A stretch of DNA of 5,203 bases from Candidatus Thiodictyon intracellulare. Lineage in GTDB: Bacteria; Pseudomonadota; Gammaproteobacteria; Chromatiales; Chromatiaceae. The translations under genes were made by a program, and so were the position numbers. Shown piece after piece: positions 1-5,087 of this stretch (its first letter is position 1; the number at the start of each line of letters is the position of its first letter). The stretch spans positions 1-5,203 of the forward strand of contig JADNEJ010000225.1 in the NCBI GenBank assembly GCA_016292295.1, written 5' to 3'. The notes under the pieces were generated by a model, which was not told the origin of the DNA, searched no databases, and worked only from the letters and a program-made list of their open reading frames with translations.

Positions 1-2
1 AG

Positions 3-98
3 GGGAATGACGTCAACTTGCTCGCGGATCAGGATCAGGTGGTAATTTCCCGCCCTGCCTGGGAGCGCGTGCTCGCGCAACTGGCCGCGACTGCCTGA
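3..98 (+). CDS. C-terminal end of an unidentified protein (5' partial)
   Basis: Reading from base 3 there is one open frame of 31 codons ending in TGA at 96-98; the other two forward frames close within the first 45 bases. The visible tail includes ADQDQVVISRPAWERVLAQL, followed by AATA. It is a soluble, mixed-charge sequence with no membrane segment. I do not recognise the family. It ends 177 bases before the stop of the convergent DUF2939 gene. The gene begins upstream of the window, so its function cannot be judged here. It could also be a chance open stretch, but the codon choice (C or G in most third positions) fits the neighbouring real genes. Confidence 0.45.
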   Translation, partial: GNDVNLLADQDQVVISRPAWERVLAQLAATA

Positions 99-176
99 GC
101 GGCAGCGCGCGGCATGCCCGGCCGCCGCGCCGGGGCCGCGTAGCGGACCAGACGGATTGGTTCCATGGTCCTCCAT

Positions 177-195
177 GGGTCCGCCGTGCGGACCC
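177..195. terminator. GC-rich hairpin between convergent genes, possible bidirectional terminator
   Basis: GGGTCCGC (177-184) and GCGGACCC (188-195) pair perfectly as an 8-bp stem around a CGT loop. A third copy, GCGGACC at 133-139, can compete for the same arm (178-184), and CCATGG occurs twice at 163-168 and 173-178, so the stretch 133-195 is rich in alternative folds. It sits between two genes that end facing each other, which is where a shared terminator is expected. There is no T-run on either side, so intrinsic termination is not assured. No gene is visible in 99-275. Confidence 0.35.
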
Positions 196-275
196 TGGCC
201 TCCCGATTGCCGGTTGCGGCTGGCACGATGATCGGAGTCGCCTAAAATGGCCAAAGTCGAGTTACTAAGAGCTCG

Positions 276-758
276 TTAGCGAATGATGTCCGTAATCTTC
301 CACTCGGTCCCTTCCAGAGACAGGCGCACATGGGTCGGATTGCGGTCCAGGTCACCGATACGAATCAGGAAGCGGTTGTAGGACTCGAAGAAGGCGAAAT
401 CGATCCCGCTCAGCAGGAAAGGCGGGCTCTGGTGGGTCGCCTCGGAGACCGCCTGGCGCAGGGTCTCGCGCACCCAGGGCACGGTGATCGCCTGGTCGAG
501 CGCCGAGTCGCCCAGCCGCTCCAGGTTCTGGCGAATCCAGCCCATGGTGCTCTTGGGGTCGGCGGCCAGAAGCAACTGGTCGGCACCTGCCGTGACGCGG
601 GCCTTGAAGTGGGCGCGGATCGCGGGTAGGTCCACCAGGGTGGCGAGTTCGGTGGTGTCCTCCTTGCTTAGGGCGCCGTCCAGCCTGAAGATATAGTAAT
701 AGGGCCAGATGCAGAAGACGAGCAGGGCAAACAGGAGCAGGTAGAGGAGGTAGCGCAT
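276..758 (-). CDS. DUF2939 family membrane-anchored protein
   Basis: A 160-residue protein whose layout matches DUF2939: one N-terminal hydrophobic segment (about residues 2-22, with LLFALLVFCIWPYYYIFRLD) followed by a soluble domain. The domain opens with a motif about the residue pair 'LVDLPAIRAHFK', which is typical of the family, and ends in a beta-rich part with WKITDIIR. The topology suggests a single-pass inner-membrane anchor with the domain in the periplasm. The function of the family is unknown. The chosen ATG (756-758) puts the membrane segment at the very N-terminus, as is usual for this family, but has no Shine-Dalgarno. An in-frame ATG 13 codons upstream (start at 797) has a GGGG at about -10 and would add MQPLPILLKRPPV, so it is a real alternative. 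The gene is divergent from the DUF4126 gene and stands alone on its strand. The stop is TAA at 276-278. Confidence 0.8.
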   Translation of the reverse strand: MRYLLYLLLFALLVFCIWPYYYIFRLDGALSKEDTTELATLVDLPAIRAHFKARVTAGADQLLLAADPKSTMGWIRQNLERLGDSALDQAITVPWVRETLRQAVSEATHQSPPFLLSGIDFAFFESYNRFLIRIGDLDRNPTHVRLSLEGTEWKITDIIR

Positions 759-813
759 GACGGGAGGCCGCTTAAGGAGGATTGGAAGGGGCTGCATTCT
801 AACGCCCCAGTGG

Positions 814-831
814 CCCGGGCTATACCCCGGG
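814..831. repeat. Inverted repeat in the divergent intergenic region
   Basis: CCCGGG (814-819) and CCCGGG (826-831) can form a 6-bp stem around CTATAC. The element lies upstream of both divergent genes, 17 bases outside the longer DUF2939 start and about 120 bases before the DUF4126 start. It could be an operator or a chance palindrome in GC-rich DNA; nothing in the sequence decides between them. Confidence 0.25.
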
Positions 832-910
832 ACGCCCCCCGGCGCGCAACCGCGGCGGCCGGCGGGGCCGCGCCAGCAAGAAGCAGCGGTGCGCATCCTG
901 CGGCTGGCCC

Positions 911-916
911 TATAAT
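911..916 (+). promoter_or_regulatory. Candidate -10 box for the DUF4126-cca-OXA operon
   Basis: A perfect TATAAT lies at 911-916, 32 bases before the DUF4126 ATG and within otherwise very GC-rich DNA. No convincing -35 hexamer is seen at the expected distance (about 888-893 reads GGTGCG), so the promoter may need an activator or may be weak. A short 5' leader of about 25 bases would result. It is followed by a GAGG ribosome binding site at 940-943. Confidence 0.45.
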
Positions 917-948
917 CAAGCAATCATCGTCATTTGCACGAGGTCGCC

Positions 949-1662
949 ATGGATACCCTAACCCAGACCCTTGCCCTGACCCTCGGTGCCAGTTGGGCGA
1001 GCGGCATCAATCTCTACGCCGCCATGCTGGTGCTCGGCCTCGCCTGTGCCACGGGCTCGGCGGACCTGCCCCCGGGCCTGCACATCCTGGCCGATCCCAG
1101 GGTGTTGCTCGCGGTCGGCGCCATGTTCGTCGCCGAGTTCTTCGCCGACAAGGTCCAAGGGTTCGACAGCATCTGGGACGGCCTGCACACTTTCATCCGC
1201 ATCCCGGCCGGCGCCCTGATGGCCGTGGGTGCAGTCGGCGACGTGGGACCCCTGGGCGATACGCTGGTCGGCCTCTTGGGCGGCGGCGTGGCGGCGGCCA
1301 GCCACGCCACCAAGGCTGGCACCCGGATCATGCTCAACACCTCATCTGAGCCATTCACCAACTGGATCGCCTCGGTGACCGAGGACGTGAGCGTGATCGG
1401 TGGGCTACTGCTGGCGCTGACCCACCCCGGCATCTTCCTGATCGCCCTGGCGCTGTTCTTCCTGTTCCTGATCTGGCTGCTGCCGGTGCTGTGGCACTGG
1501 ATCAAGCGGGTCCTGAGGGCATTGCCCCGACACTTCAGCGACAATCGCGGCGGCGCGGCGCCGCCGGGTCCACCATCGGTGCACGCACTTGGCGGGCCCG
1601 CGACGGCCAGTCAAATTGATGCCGCACCCAAGCGGATCGACACCAAGGTCCCCAGGGCCTGA
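949..1662 (+). CDS. DUF4126 family integral membrane protein
   Basis: A 237-residue hydrophobic protein recognisable as DUF4126. It has the conserved SGINLYA near the N-terminus (18-24), then AEFFADKVQGFDSIWDGLH (62-80), and a second conserved block around HATKAGTRIMLNTSSEPFTN (119-138) followed by the EDV triplet. Several membrane segments are evident (roughly 5-30, 50-66, 86-118 and 146-185). The last 40 residues are a polar tail rich in Gly, Ala and Pro that lies beyond the conserved domain and is probably cytoplasmic and disordered. The ATG at 949 is preceded by GAGG at 940-943 with 5-base spacing; an in-frame TTG at 934 is less likely. The function of the family is unknown. Only 6 bases separate it from cca, so the two are almost certainly cotranscribed. 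Confidence 0.85.
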   Translation: MDTLTQTLALTLGASWASGINLYAAMLVLGLACATGSADLPPGLHILADPRVLLAVGAMFVAEFFADKVQGFDSIWDGLHTFIRIPAGALMAVGAVGDVGPLGDTLVGLLGGGVAAASHATKAGTRIMLNTSSEPFTNWIASVTEDVSVIGGLLLALTHPGIFLIALALFFLFLIWLLPVLWHWIKRVLRALPRHFSDNRGGAAPPGPPSVHALGGPATASQIDAAPKRIDTKVPRA

Positions 1663-1668
1663 CCGCCG

Positions 1669-2955
1669 ATGTCCGCCCTCCCCCGTCCGCCCGCGGCGGA
1701 CCCTGCCGCCGACCTTCAGGTCTACCTGGTCGGCGGGGCCGTACGCGATCCGCTCCTGGGCCGGATCCCGGTCGAATGGGACTATGTGGTGGTCGGTGCC
1801 GAGCCGGACGAACTGCTGCGCCGCGGCTTCACGCAGGTCGGCCGGGACTTCCCGGTCTTCCTGCACCCCCAGACCAAGGCCGAGTATGCCCTGGCCCGGA
1901 CCGAGCGCAAGACCGCCCCTGGTTACCGTGGCTTCGTCGTCCAGGCCGACCCCTCGGTCACCCTGGAGGAGGACCTGCGGCGGCGCGATCTCACTATCAA
2001 CGCCCTGGCGCAGGCCCCGGACGGCACCCTCATCGACCCCTTCGGCGGCCTCGCTGACCTGAAGGCGCGGGTCCTGCGCCACTGCTCCCCTGCCTTCAGC
2101 GAGGACCCAGTGCGCATCCTGCGGGTCGCCCGCTTCGCCGCCTGTTTCGCCCACCTGAGCTTCGCGGTCGCCCCCGAGACCCTGGACCTGATGCGCGCCA
2201 TGGTCGCCGCCGGAGAGGTGGACGCACTGGTTCCGGAGCGGGTCTGGCAGGAATTGGTCAAGGCGCTGGCGGCGGAGCGGCCCTCGCGCTTCTTCGAGGT
2301 CCTGCGCGACTGCGGGGCGCTGGCCCGGCTGCTGCCGGAGCTCGACCGCCTGTGGGGCGTACCCCAGCCCGAGAAGTGGCACCCGGAGATCGACACCGGC
2401 GTGCACGTCATGCTGGTGGTGAACATGGCTGCACGACTCTCACCGGACCTCGAGGTCCGCTTCGCCGCCCTCTGCCACGACCTGGGTAAGGGCACCACCC
2501 CGGTAGAGATCCTGCCGCGCCACCACGGCCACGAGGAGCGCAGCGTCGCGCTGCTCGAAGACGTCTGCGACCGCTTGCGGGTTCCCAACTACTACCGGGC
2601 GCTGGCCCGCATCACCGCTCGCGACCACGGCCTGGTCCACACCGTCAACGAATTGCGCCACGCCACCATCCTGGAGCTCCTGGAGCGCACCGACGCCTTC
2701 CGCCGCCCTGCCCGCTTCCACCAGATGCTCACTGCCTGCGAGGCCGACTTTCGCGGGCGCACCGGCTCCGCCGAGCGCTCCTACCCTCAGGCCGCGACCC
2801 TGCGCCGACTGCGCGACGCCGCCGCCGCAGTCGACGTCCAAACCATCGCCGCCGCTGCGGGCGCACCGCCACTCATCCCCGCGGCCATCCGCAAGGCGCG
2901 CATCGCCGCGATTCGGTGGGCACGGGCAGCGCAATCCGAGCCGAGCGGCGCATGA
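1669..2955 (+). CDS. cca: Multifunctional CCA-adding enzyme (tRNA nucleotidyltransferase)
   Basis: Adds or repairs the 3'-terminal CCA of tRNAs from CTP and ATP without a nucleic acid template. The 428 residues follow E. coli Cca (412 residues) closely. Nucleotide-binding GGAVRD is at 22-27, and the metal-binding strand EWDYVVVG is at 36-43. GRDFPVFLHPQT (58-69) and EYALARTERK (72-81) follow. The base-recognition RRDLTIN is at 105-111, and the neck motif EDPVRILRVARF is at 145-156. ERVWQE is at 190-195. A C-terminal HD domain has HPEIDTGVH at 238-246 and the CHDLGKG motif with H270 and D271; in the E. coli type this domain carries phosphodiesterase and phosphatase activity. There are about 16 extra N-terminal residues. 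The first metal-binding position reads Glu (E36-W-D38), where E. coli has Asp (D-R-D). The ribosome binding site is weak (AGGG at 1654-1657), so translation is probably coupled to the DUF4126 gene 6 bases upstream. The stop overlaps the start of the OXA gene. Confidence 0.96.
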   Translation: MSALPRPPAADPAADLQVYLVGGAVRDPLLGRIPVEWDYVVVGAEPDELLRRGFTQVGRDFPVFLHPQTKAEYALARTERKTAPGYRGFVVQADPSVTLEEDLRRRDLTINALAQAPDGTLIDPFGGLADLKARVLRHCSPAFSEDPVRILRVARFAACFAHLSFAVAPETLDLMRAMVAAGEVDALVPERVWQELVKALAAERPSRFFEVLRDCGALARLLPELDRLWGVPQPEKWHPEIDTGVHVMLVVNMAARLSPDLEVRFAALCHDLGKGTTPVEILPRHHGHEERSVALLEDVCDRLRVPNYYRALARITARDHGLVHTVNELRHATILELLERTDAFRRPARFHQMLTACEADFRGRTGSAERSYPQAATLRRLRDAAAAVDVQTIAAAAGAPPLIPAAIRKARIAAIRWARAAQSEPSGA

Positions 2956-3240
2956 AGACCCTGCGAGGGCCGTTGCTCGCCATCCTTGCGATTGTTCTGA
3001 CCCCCTCCTCGGTAGCGGATGATCAGGCAATCGCCGGGCTCTTCGCTCGGGCCGGCCGCGACGGCACCATGGTGATTTCGCCCTTGGCCGAGGGACCAAC
3101 CTGCATTTACAACGCTGCGCGCGCGCAGCACGAATTCTCGCCGGCATCCACCTTCAAGATACTCAATTCCTTGATCGCACTCGAGGAACGGGTGATCGCC
3201 GGAAAGGATGAGGTACTCAAGTGGGATGAGCAGACCTACG

Positions 3241-3380
3241 ATCTGAAGGGCCTTGATCACAAATCCGTCCAAGGTCGGCAGGCCCATGTGGGTTTTAGCG
3301 CGCAAAACATTGTTCTGAAATGGAACGGCGACGCCGGGACTGAACAAGATAGGCGGAATTATGATCAAGGCCATCTGAAG
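3241..3380. repeat. 8-bp target duplication ATCTGAAG around the inner insertion
   Basis: ATCTGAAG occurs at 3241-3248 and 3373-3380, immediately outside the GGCC ends of the 124-bp element. It consists of the last two bases of the outer target (AT) plus the first six bases of the outer element (CTGAAG), which proves that the inner element landed second, at the left tip of the outer one. Confidence 0.88.
3249..3372 (+). mobile_element. 124-bp MITE-like element, copy A (nested, with target duplication)
   Basis: The ends are inverted repeats of about 21 bases: GGCCTTGATCACAAATCCG on the left pairs with GGCGGAATTATGATCAAGGC plus a final C on the right. The unit is exactly 124 bases, has no gene of its own, and is flanked by the 8-bp duplication ATCTGAAG. 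Element plus duplication is 132 bases (44 codons), and its frame is open in the OXA phase, reading GLDHKSVQGRQAHVGFS at the start. Copy B at 3614-3737 has the same length and ends. An 8-bp duplication is known for several IS families (IS66, ISL3, IS6 and others); the terminal sequence does not look like a standard IS66 end, so the driver is unassigned. Confidence 0.87.
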
Positions 3381-3432
3381 TTTCCGGCTTTTCCAGAGGG
3401 CACCGGAGGGGCGGAGGGTAGCGGTGGGGGGA

Positions 3433-3475
3433 TTTTCGAGGGGTTTGCGGAGATCCACGCAAACCCCTACGAAAA
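3433..3475. repeat. Central long hairpin of the 155-bp element
   Basis: TTTTCGAGGGGTTTGCG (3433-3449) pairs with CGCAAACCCCTACGAAAA (3458-3475) over 17 base pairs with a single bulged base, around an 8-base loop. The palindrome sits near the middle of the element, and the flanks outside it are also partly complementary out to the CTGAAG ends. In RNA this would be a very stable stem inside the OXA transcript. Confidence 0.85.
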
Positions 3476-3596
3476 CTGCCTGCCCCAAGTGTTTGGCCCT
3501 GCCCTTGTTTCAGAACCAGGAAACTTCAGCTACGATTACCCGGACTGGAATCACGATCAAACCCTGGCCAGCGCCTACCGGGTGTCCTGCGTCTGA

Positions 3597-3613
3597 TGTT
3601 ATACCTACAGCGA
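3597..3613 (+). other. Junction segment between OXA remnant and MITE copy B
   Basis: Seventeen bases follow the TGA that closes the OXA frame and precede the GGCC end of copy B. Read on in the OXA phase from that TGA, they give stop-C-Y-T-Y-S-E; an intact OXA has W-x-Y here, so the TGA might be a mutated Trp codon with a little more OXA sequence after it. That is speculative. The segment does not match the far side of copy B. Confidence 0.35.
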
Positions 3614-3737
3614 GGCCTTGATCATAATTCCGCCCACCTTGTTCAGTCCCGGCGTCGCAACTCCCTTGCAGAACATGGTTTTGCGCGCGTAATTCCACAT
3701 GGGCCGTCCGGCCTTAGGCGGATTTGTGATCAAGGCC
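3614..3737 (-). mobile_element. 124-bp MITE-like element, copy B (inverted, no target duplication)
   Basis: The reverse complement of 3614-3737 aligns without gaps to copy A over all 124 bases, with about 18 mismatches (about 85% identity). The terminal 19 bases on each side are unchanged or nearly so. The 8 bases outside the two ends differ (TACAGCGA at 3606-3613, CTCGATGA at 3738-3745), so there is no target duplication. The left flank is the OXA remnant and the right flank is an IS66-type transposase. On the minus strand the element supplies the end of the transposase frame (GLDHKSA, stop at 3714-3716), entering it in the same phase and orientation as copy A enters OXA. Confidence 0.85.
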
Positions 3738-3941
3738 CTCGATGATGCTGGCCAAGTGGGCGAAGACGGGGGTGCCCTGCGCGGTGCGGGTCCTCATGCC
3801 GATGCGGCGGGCGATGACCCAGTGGCGCAGGGCGCGCTCGACCTCGTTGTTGGTCAACGGCAGCTCCGGATGGTCGAGCACCACCCAGACGGTGTCCCAG
3901 TCGTTGAGCAACTCGCGCGTCAGCGCACGCATCTTCTCATG
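3714..3941 (-). pseudogene. IS66-family transposase fragment (near C-terminal part)
   Basis: From 3941 down to 3738 the minus strand encodes 68 residues typical of the IS66 transposase near its C-terminus. HEKMRALTRELLNDWD is followed by a short linker with VLDHPELPLTNNEVERALRH, then WVIARRIGMRTRTAQGT, and last FAHLASIIE. The LTNNEVERALRHWVIARR block, which includes the catalytic Glu region, is the signature. The upstream 300 or more residues of the protein are absent, and the normal continuation after LASIIE (usually TCR...) is replaced by copy B of the 124-bp element, which provides seven foreign residues and a TAA. It is a relic without terminal repeats or partner genes. The same reading frame stays open much further on the minus strand, but that part is only antisense to the AI-2E gene. 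Confidence 0.88.
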
Positions 3942-3983
3942 CCACCGGCAGCCACCCCACCGGACCCGACCACAGGTATCGCC
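3942..3983. other. Short spacer between transposase relic and AI-2E gene
   Basis: Forty-two bases without recognisable coding sequence. The transposase homology ends about here without a visible IS end. A ribosome-binding-like ACAGG (3972-3976) sits 7 bases before the ATG at 3984, which supports 3984 as the original start of the AI-2E gene. Confidence 0.3.
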
Positions 3984-4016
3984 ATGGCCCCAGAGACACC
4001 CGCAGACCGGTAGTTC
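3984..4016 (+). pseudogene. Probable original N-terminus of the AI-2E gene, cut by an amber codon
   Basis: Starting at ATG 3984 and in frame with the AI-2E gene, the sequence reads MAPETPADR, stop (TAG at 4011-4013), F, then the annotated MDRAIETFIR. The ATG has an AGG 7 bases upstream, whereas the ATG at 4017 has no ribosome binding site. Proteins of this family commonly carry a short charged segment before the first membrane helix, and a CAG to TAG change (DRQF to DR-stop-F) would explain the arrangement. Restart at 4017 after termination 3 bases before it is plausible. Confidence 0.5.
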
Positions 4017-5087
4017 ATGGACCGGGCGATCGAGACCTTCATCCGCATCGCCCTGATCGTGATGCAGGCCGCCTGGTGCCTGGATATCGTGCGGCCCTTC
4101 AGCGTCCCCTCCCTGTGGGGACTGATCATCGCCATCGGTCTGCACCTGGTCCATGGGCGTCTCCACGAGGCCTTGGGCGGTCGGCCCGCGCTGGCCGCGA
4201 CCCTGCTGGCGTTCCTGACCTTCGCTGCCCTGATGGTGCCAGCGGTGCTGCTTAGCGGATCGGTGCTGGACGGTGCCCATGCACCGATGCGCGACTATGG
4301 GGAGAGCGCACTCGATGTCCCGCCGCCGGACTGGGTGGCGGGCCTGCCGCTGGTAGGTCCGTCCGTCGATGATTTCTGGCGCGATGCCTCGACCAACCTG
4401 GCGGATGCCCTGCGCCGCGCGCTGCCGGAGATCAAGATAGGTCTGCACTGGCTGGGCAGGAGCGCGGCCGGGGCCGGGGCCGGGATGGGCTTTCTGCAAT
4501 TCGTCTTTGCGATCGCCATCGCCGGGATGCTGCTCGCCCACGAGAGCGCGGCGCAGCGCACGACCCTGACCATCGCGCGGCGGCTTGCCGGAGCGCGAGG
4601 GGTCGAGTTCGCCCAACTGGCGACGGCGACCATCCGCAGTGTAACCCGCGGTATCCTGCGCGTGGCCCTGATCCAAGCGATCCTGGCGGGCTTGGGCTGG
4701 CTGGAGGCCGGGGTCCCGGCGGCGGAGCTCTGGGCACTGCTGGCGCTGCTGCTGAGCGTGGTGCAGATCGGCATCTTTCCCCTGGCTATCCCGATCCTGA
4801 TCTATTGCTTCGCCACCGCCGACACCCTCACCTTCGTGCTCTTGCTGATCTGGACCCTCTTCGTGGGCAGCATCGACAATGTCCTGAAGCCCATCCTGCT
4901 GGGCCGCGGGGTGGAGGTGCCGATGGCGGTGATCTTTGTCGGGGCCATCAGCGGCTTTCTCAGCGCCGGCATCATCGGGCTCTTCATCGGTGCCATGGTG
5001 CTGGTGTTGGGGTATAAGCTGTTCCTGGCTTGGCTTGATGGTGTCCTTCCGGTAAGGCTGCATGAAATCTCGTCCCTGGCCCGGTAG
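4017..5087 (+). CDS. AI-2E/PerM family membrane transporter-like protein
   Basis: A 356-residue polytopic membrane protein of the AI-2E (TqsA/YdiK/PerM) family, close to the usual family length. Hydrophobic segments lie at about 8-26, 32-46, 58-84, 156-174, 213-232, 237-263, 269-288 and 303-340. The soluble stretch between segments 3 and 4 (about 85-155) is the usual extracytoplasmic loop. The conserved block GSIDNVLKPILLGRG (284-298) and the later GFLSAGIIGLFIGAMVLV (313-330) identify the family. Members are proposed to export small molecules or to act as ion/proton antiporters; the substrate cannot be told from sequence. The start is uncertain: ATG 4017 lacks a ribosome binding site, and an in-frame ATG at 3984 is separated from it by an amber codon. 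The last dozen residues (after WLDG) are less hydrophobic and unlike typical family ends. The TAG is at 5085-5087. Confidence 0.87.
   Translation: MDRAIETFIRIALIVMQAAWCLDIVRPFSVPSLWGLIIAIGLHLVHGRLHEALGGRPALAATLLAFLTFAALMVPAVLLSGSVLDGAHAPMRDYGESALDVPPPDWVAGLPLVGPSVDDFWRDASTNLADALRRALPEIKIGLHWLGRSAAGAGAGMGFLQFVFAIAIAGMLLAHESAAQRTTLTIARRLAGARGVEFAQLATATIRSVTRGILRVALIQAILAGLGWLEAGVPAAELWALLALLLSVVQIGIFPLAIPILIYCFATADTLTFVLLLIWTLFVGSIDNVLKPILLGRGVEVPMAVIFVGAISGFLSAGIIGLFIGAMVLVLGYKLFLAWLDGVLPVRLHEISSLAR

Larger units (their letters stand above)
3243..3529. mobile_element. 155-bp foldback MITE-like element, split by a nested insertion
   Basis: Without the inner insertion this element is 155 bases (equivalent to 3375-3529). 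Its ends are inverted repeats: CTGAAGTTTCCGG at 3375-3387 against CCAGGAAACTTCAG at 3516-3529, and the first six bases also remain at 3243-3248. It is flanked by CTACGAT duplications. It has no coding capacity of its own. The interior is largely self-complementary around a strong central hairpin (3433-3475), so the whole unit can fold back on itself. Such units are moved in trans by a transposase encoded elsewhere. The 7-bp duplication and these ends do not let me name the partner IS family. The insertion adds 162 bases (element plus duplication), in frame with OXA. Confidence 0.8.
3236..3536. repeat. 7-bp target duplication CTACGAT around the outer insertion
   Basis: CTACGAT occurs at 3236-3242 and again at 3530-3536, exactly outside the paired ends of the 155-bp element. 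Removing one copy and everything between the two restores the OXA reading frame (QTYD then YPDW), which is what a target-site duplication predicts. Confidence 0.85.
2952..3596 (+). pseudogene. Class D (OXA-type) beta-lactamase, interrupted and truncated
   Basis: The first 97 codons are a normal OXA N-terminus. A secretion signal (MKTLRGPLLAILAIVLTPSS, likely cleaved after VA) comes first. Next is the active-site motif STFK at 66-69 in the context SPASTFKILNSLIALE, then KWDEQTYD. At 3243 the homology stops and resumes at 3531-3593 with YDYPDWNHDQTLASAYRVSC followed by V, which includes the second catalytic motif SxV (SCV). Between them lie two nested insertion elements that add 294 bases, a multiple of three with no stop, so one 214-codon frame spans everything. 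A TGA follows directly after SCV. The YGN, conserved Trp and KTG parts of the domain (well over 100 residues in intact OXA enzymes) are missing, so a working enzyme is ruled out. The ATG at 2952 overlaps the cca TGA (ATGA) and lacks a clear ribosome binding site, which suggests translational coupling to cca. A GTG at 2916 is an unlikely alternative start. Confidence 0.88.

Noticed and set aside
99..275. tRNA or small RNA gene in the first intergenic region
   Set aside because: Hairpins are present but no cloverleaf, no CCA-type end, and no promoter with start and terminator could be seen.
1405..2406. Minus-strand reading frame of about 330 codons opposite DUF4126 and cca
   Set aside because: It lies opposite strongly conserved plus-strand motifs, is compositionally a GC-rich shadow, and has no recognisable domain.
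3249..3372. Assigning the 124-bp element to IS66 because of its 8-bp duplication and its link to an IS66 transposase
   Set aside because: The duplication length is shared by several families, the ends do not start like standard IS66 ends, and copy B touches the IS66 remnant in the middle of its coding sequence, not at an IS terminus.
2952..3596. A new 214-residue functional protein or novel OXA variant
   Set aside because: Homology is OXA only outside the two insertions. The YGN and KTG motifs are absent, and the central 98 residues are mobile-element DNA with duplications at the edges.
3243..3737. A single large composite element bounded by copies A and B
   Set aside because: Copy A has its own perfect 8-bp duplication and the DNA between the copies contains the other half of the outer element plus genuine OXA sequence, so the two copies did not move together.
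3236..3740. CRISPR array
   Set aside because: Only two long copies in inverted orientation, with transposon-like ends and no regular short direct repeats or spacers.
3714..5063. Minus-strand reading frame of about 450 codons
   Set aside because: Only the last 68 residues before the MITE are IS66-like. The rest is antisense to the well-supported AI-2E gene and is a Gln/Asp/Arg/His-rich shadow of GC-rich codons.
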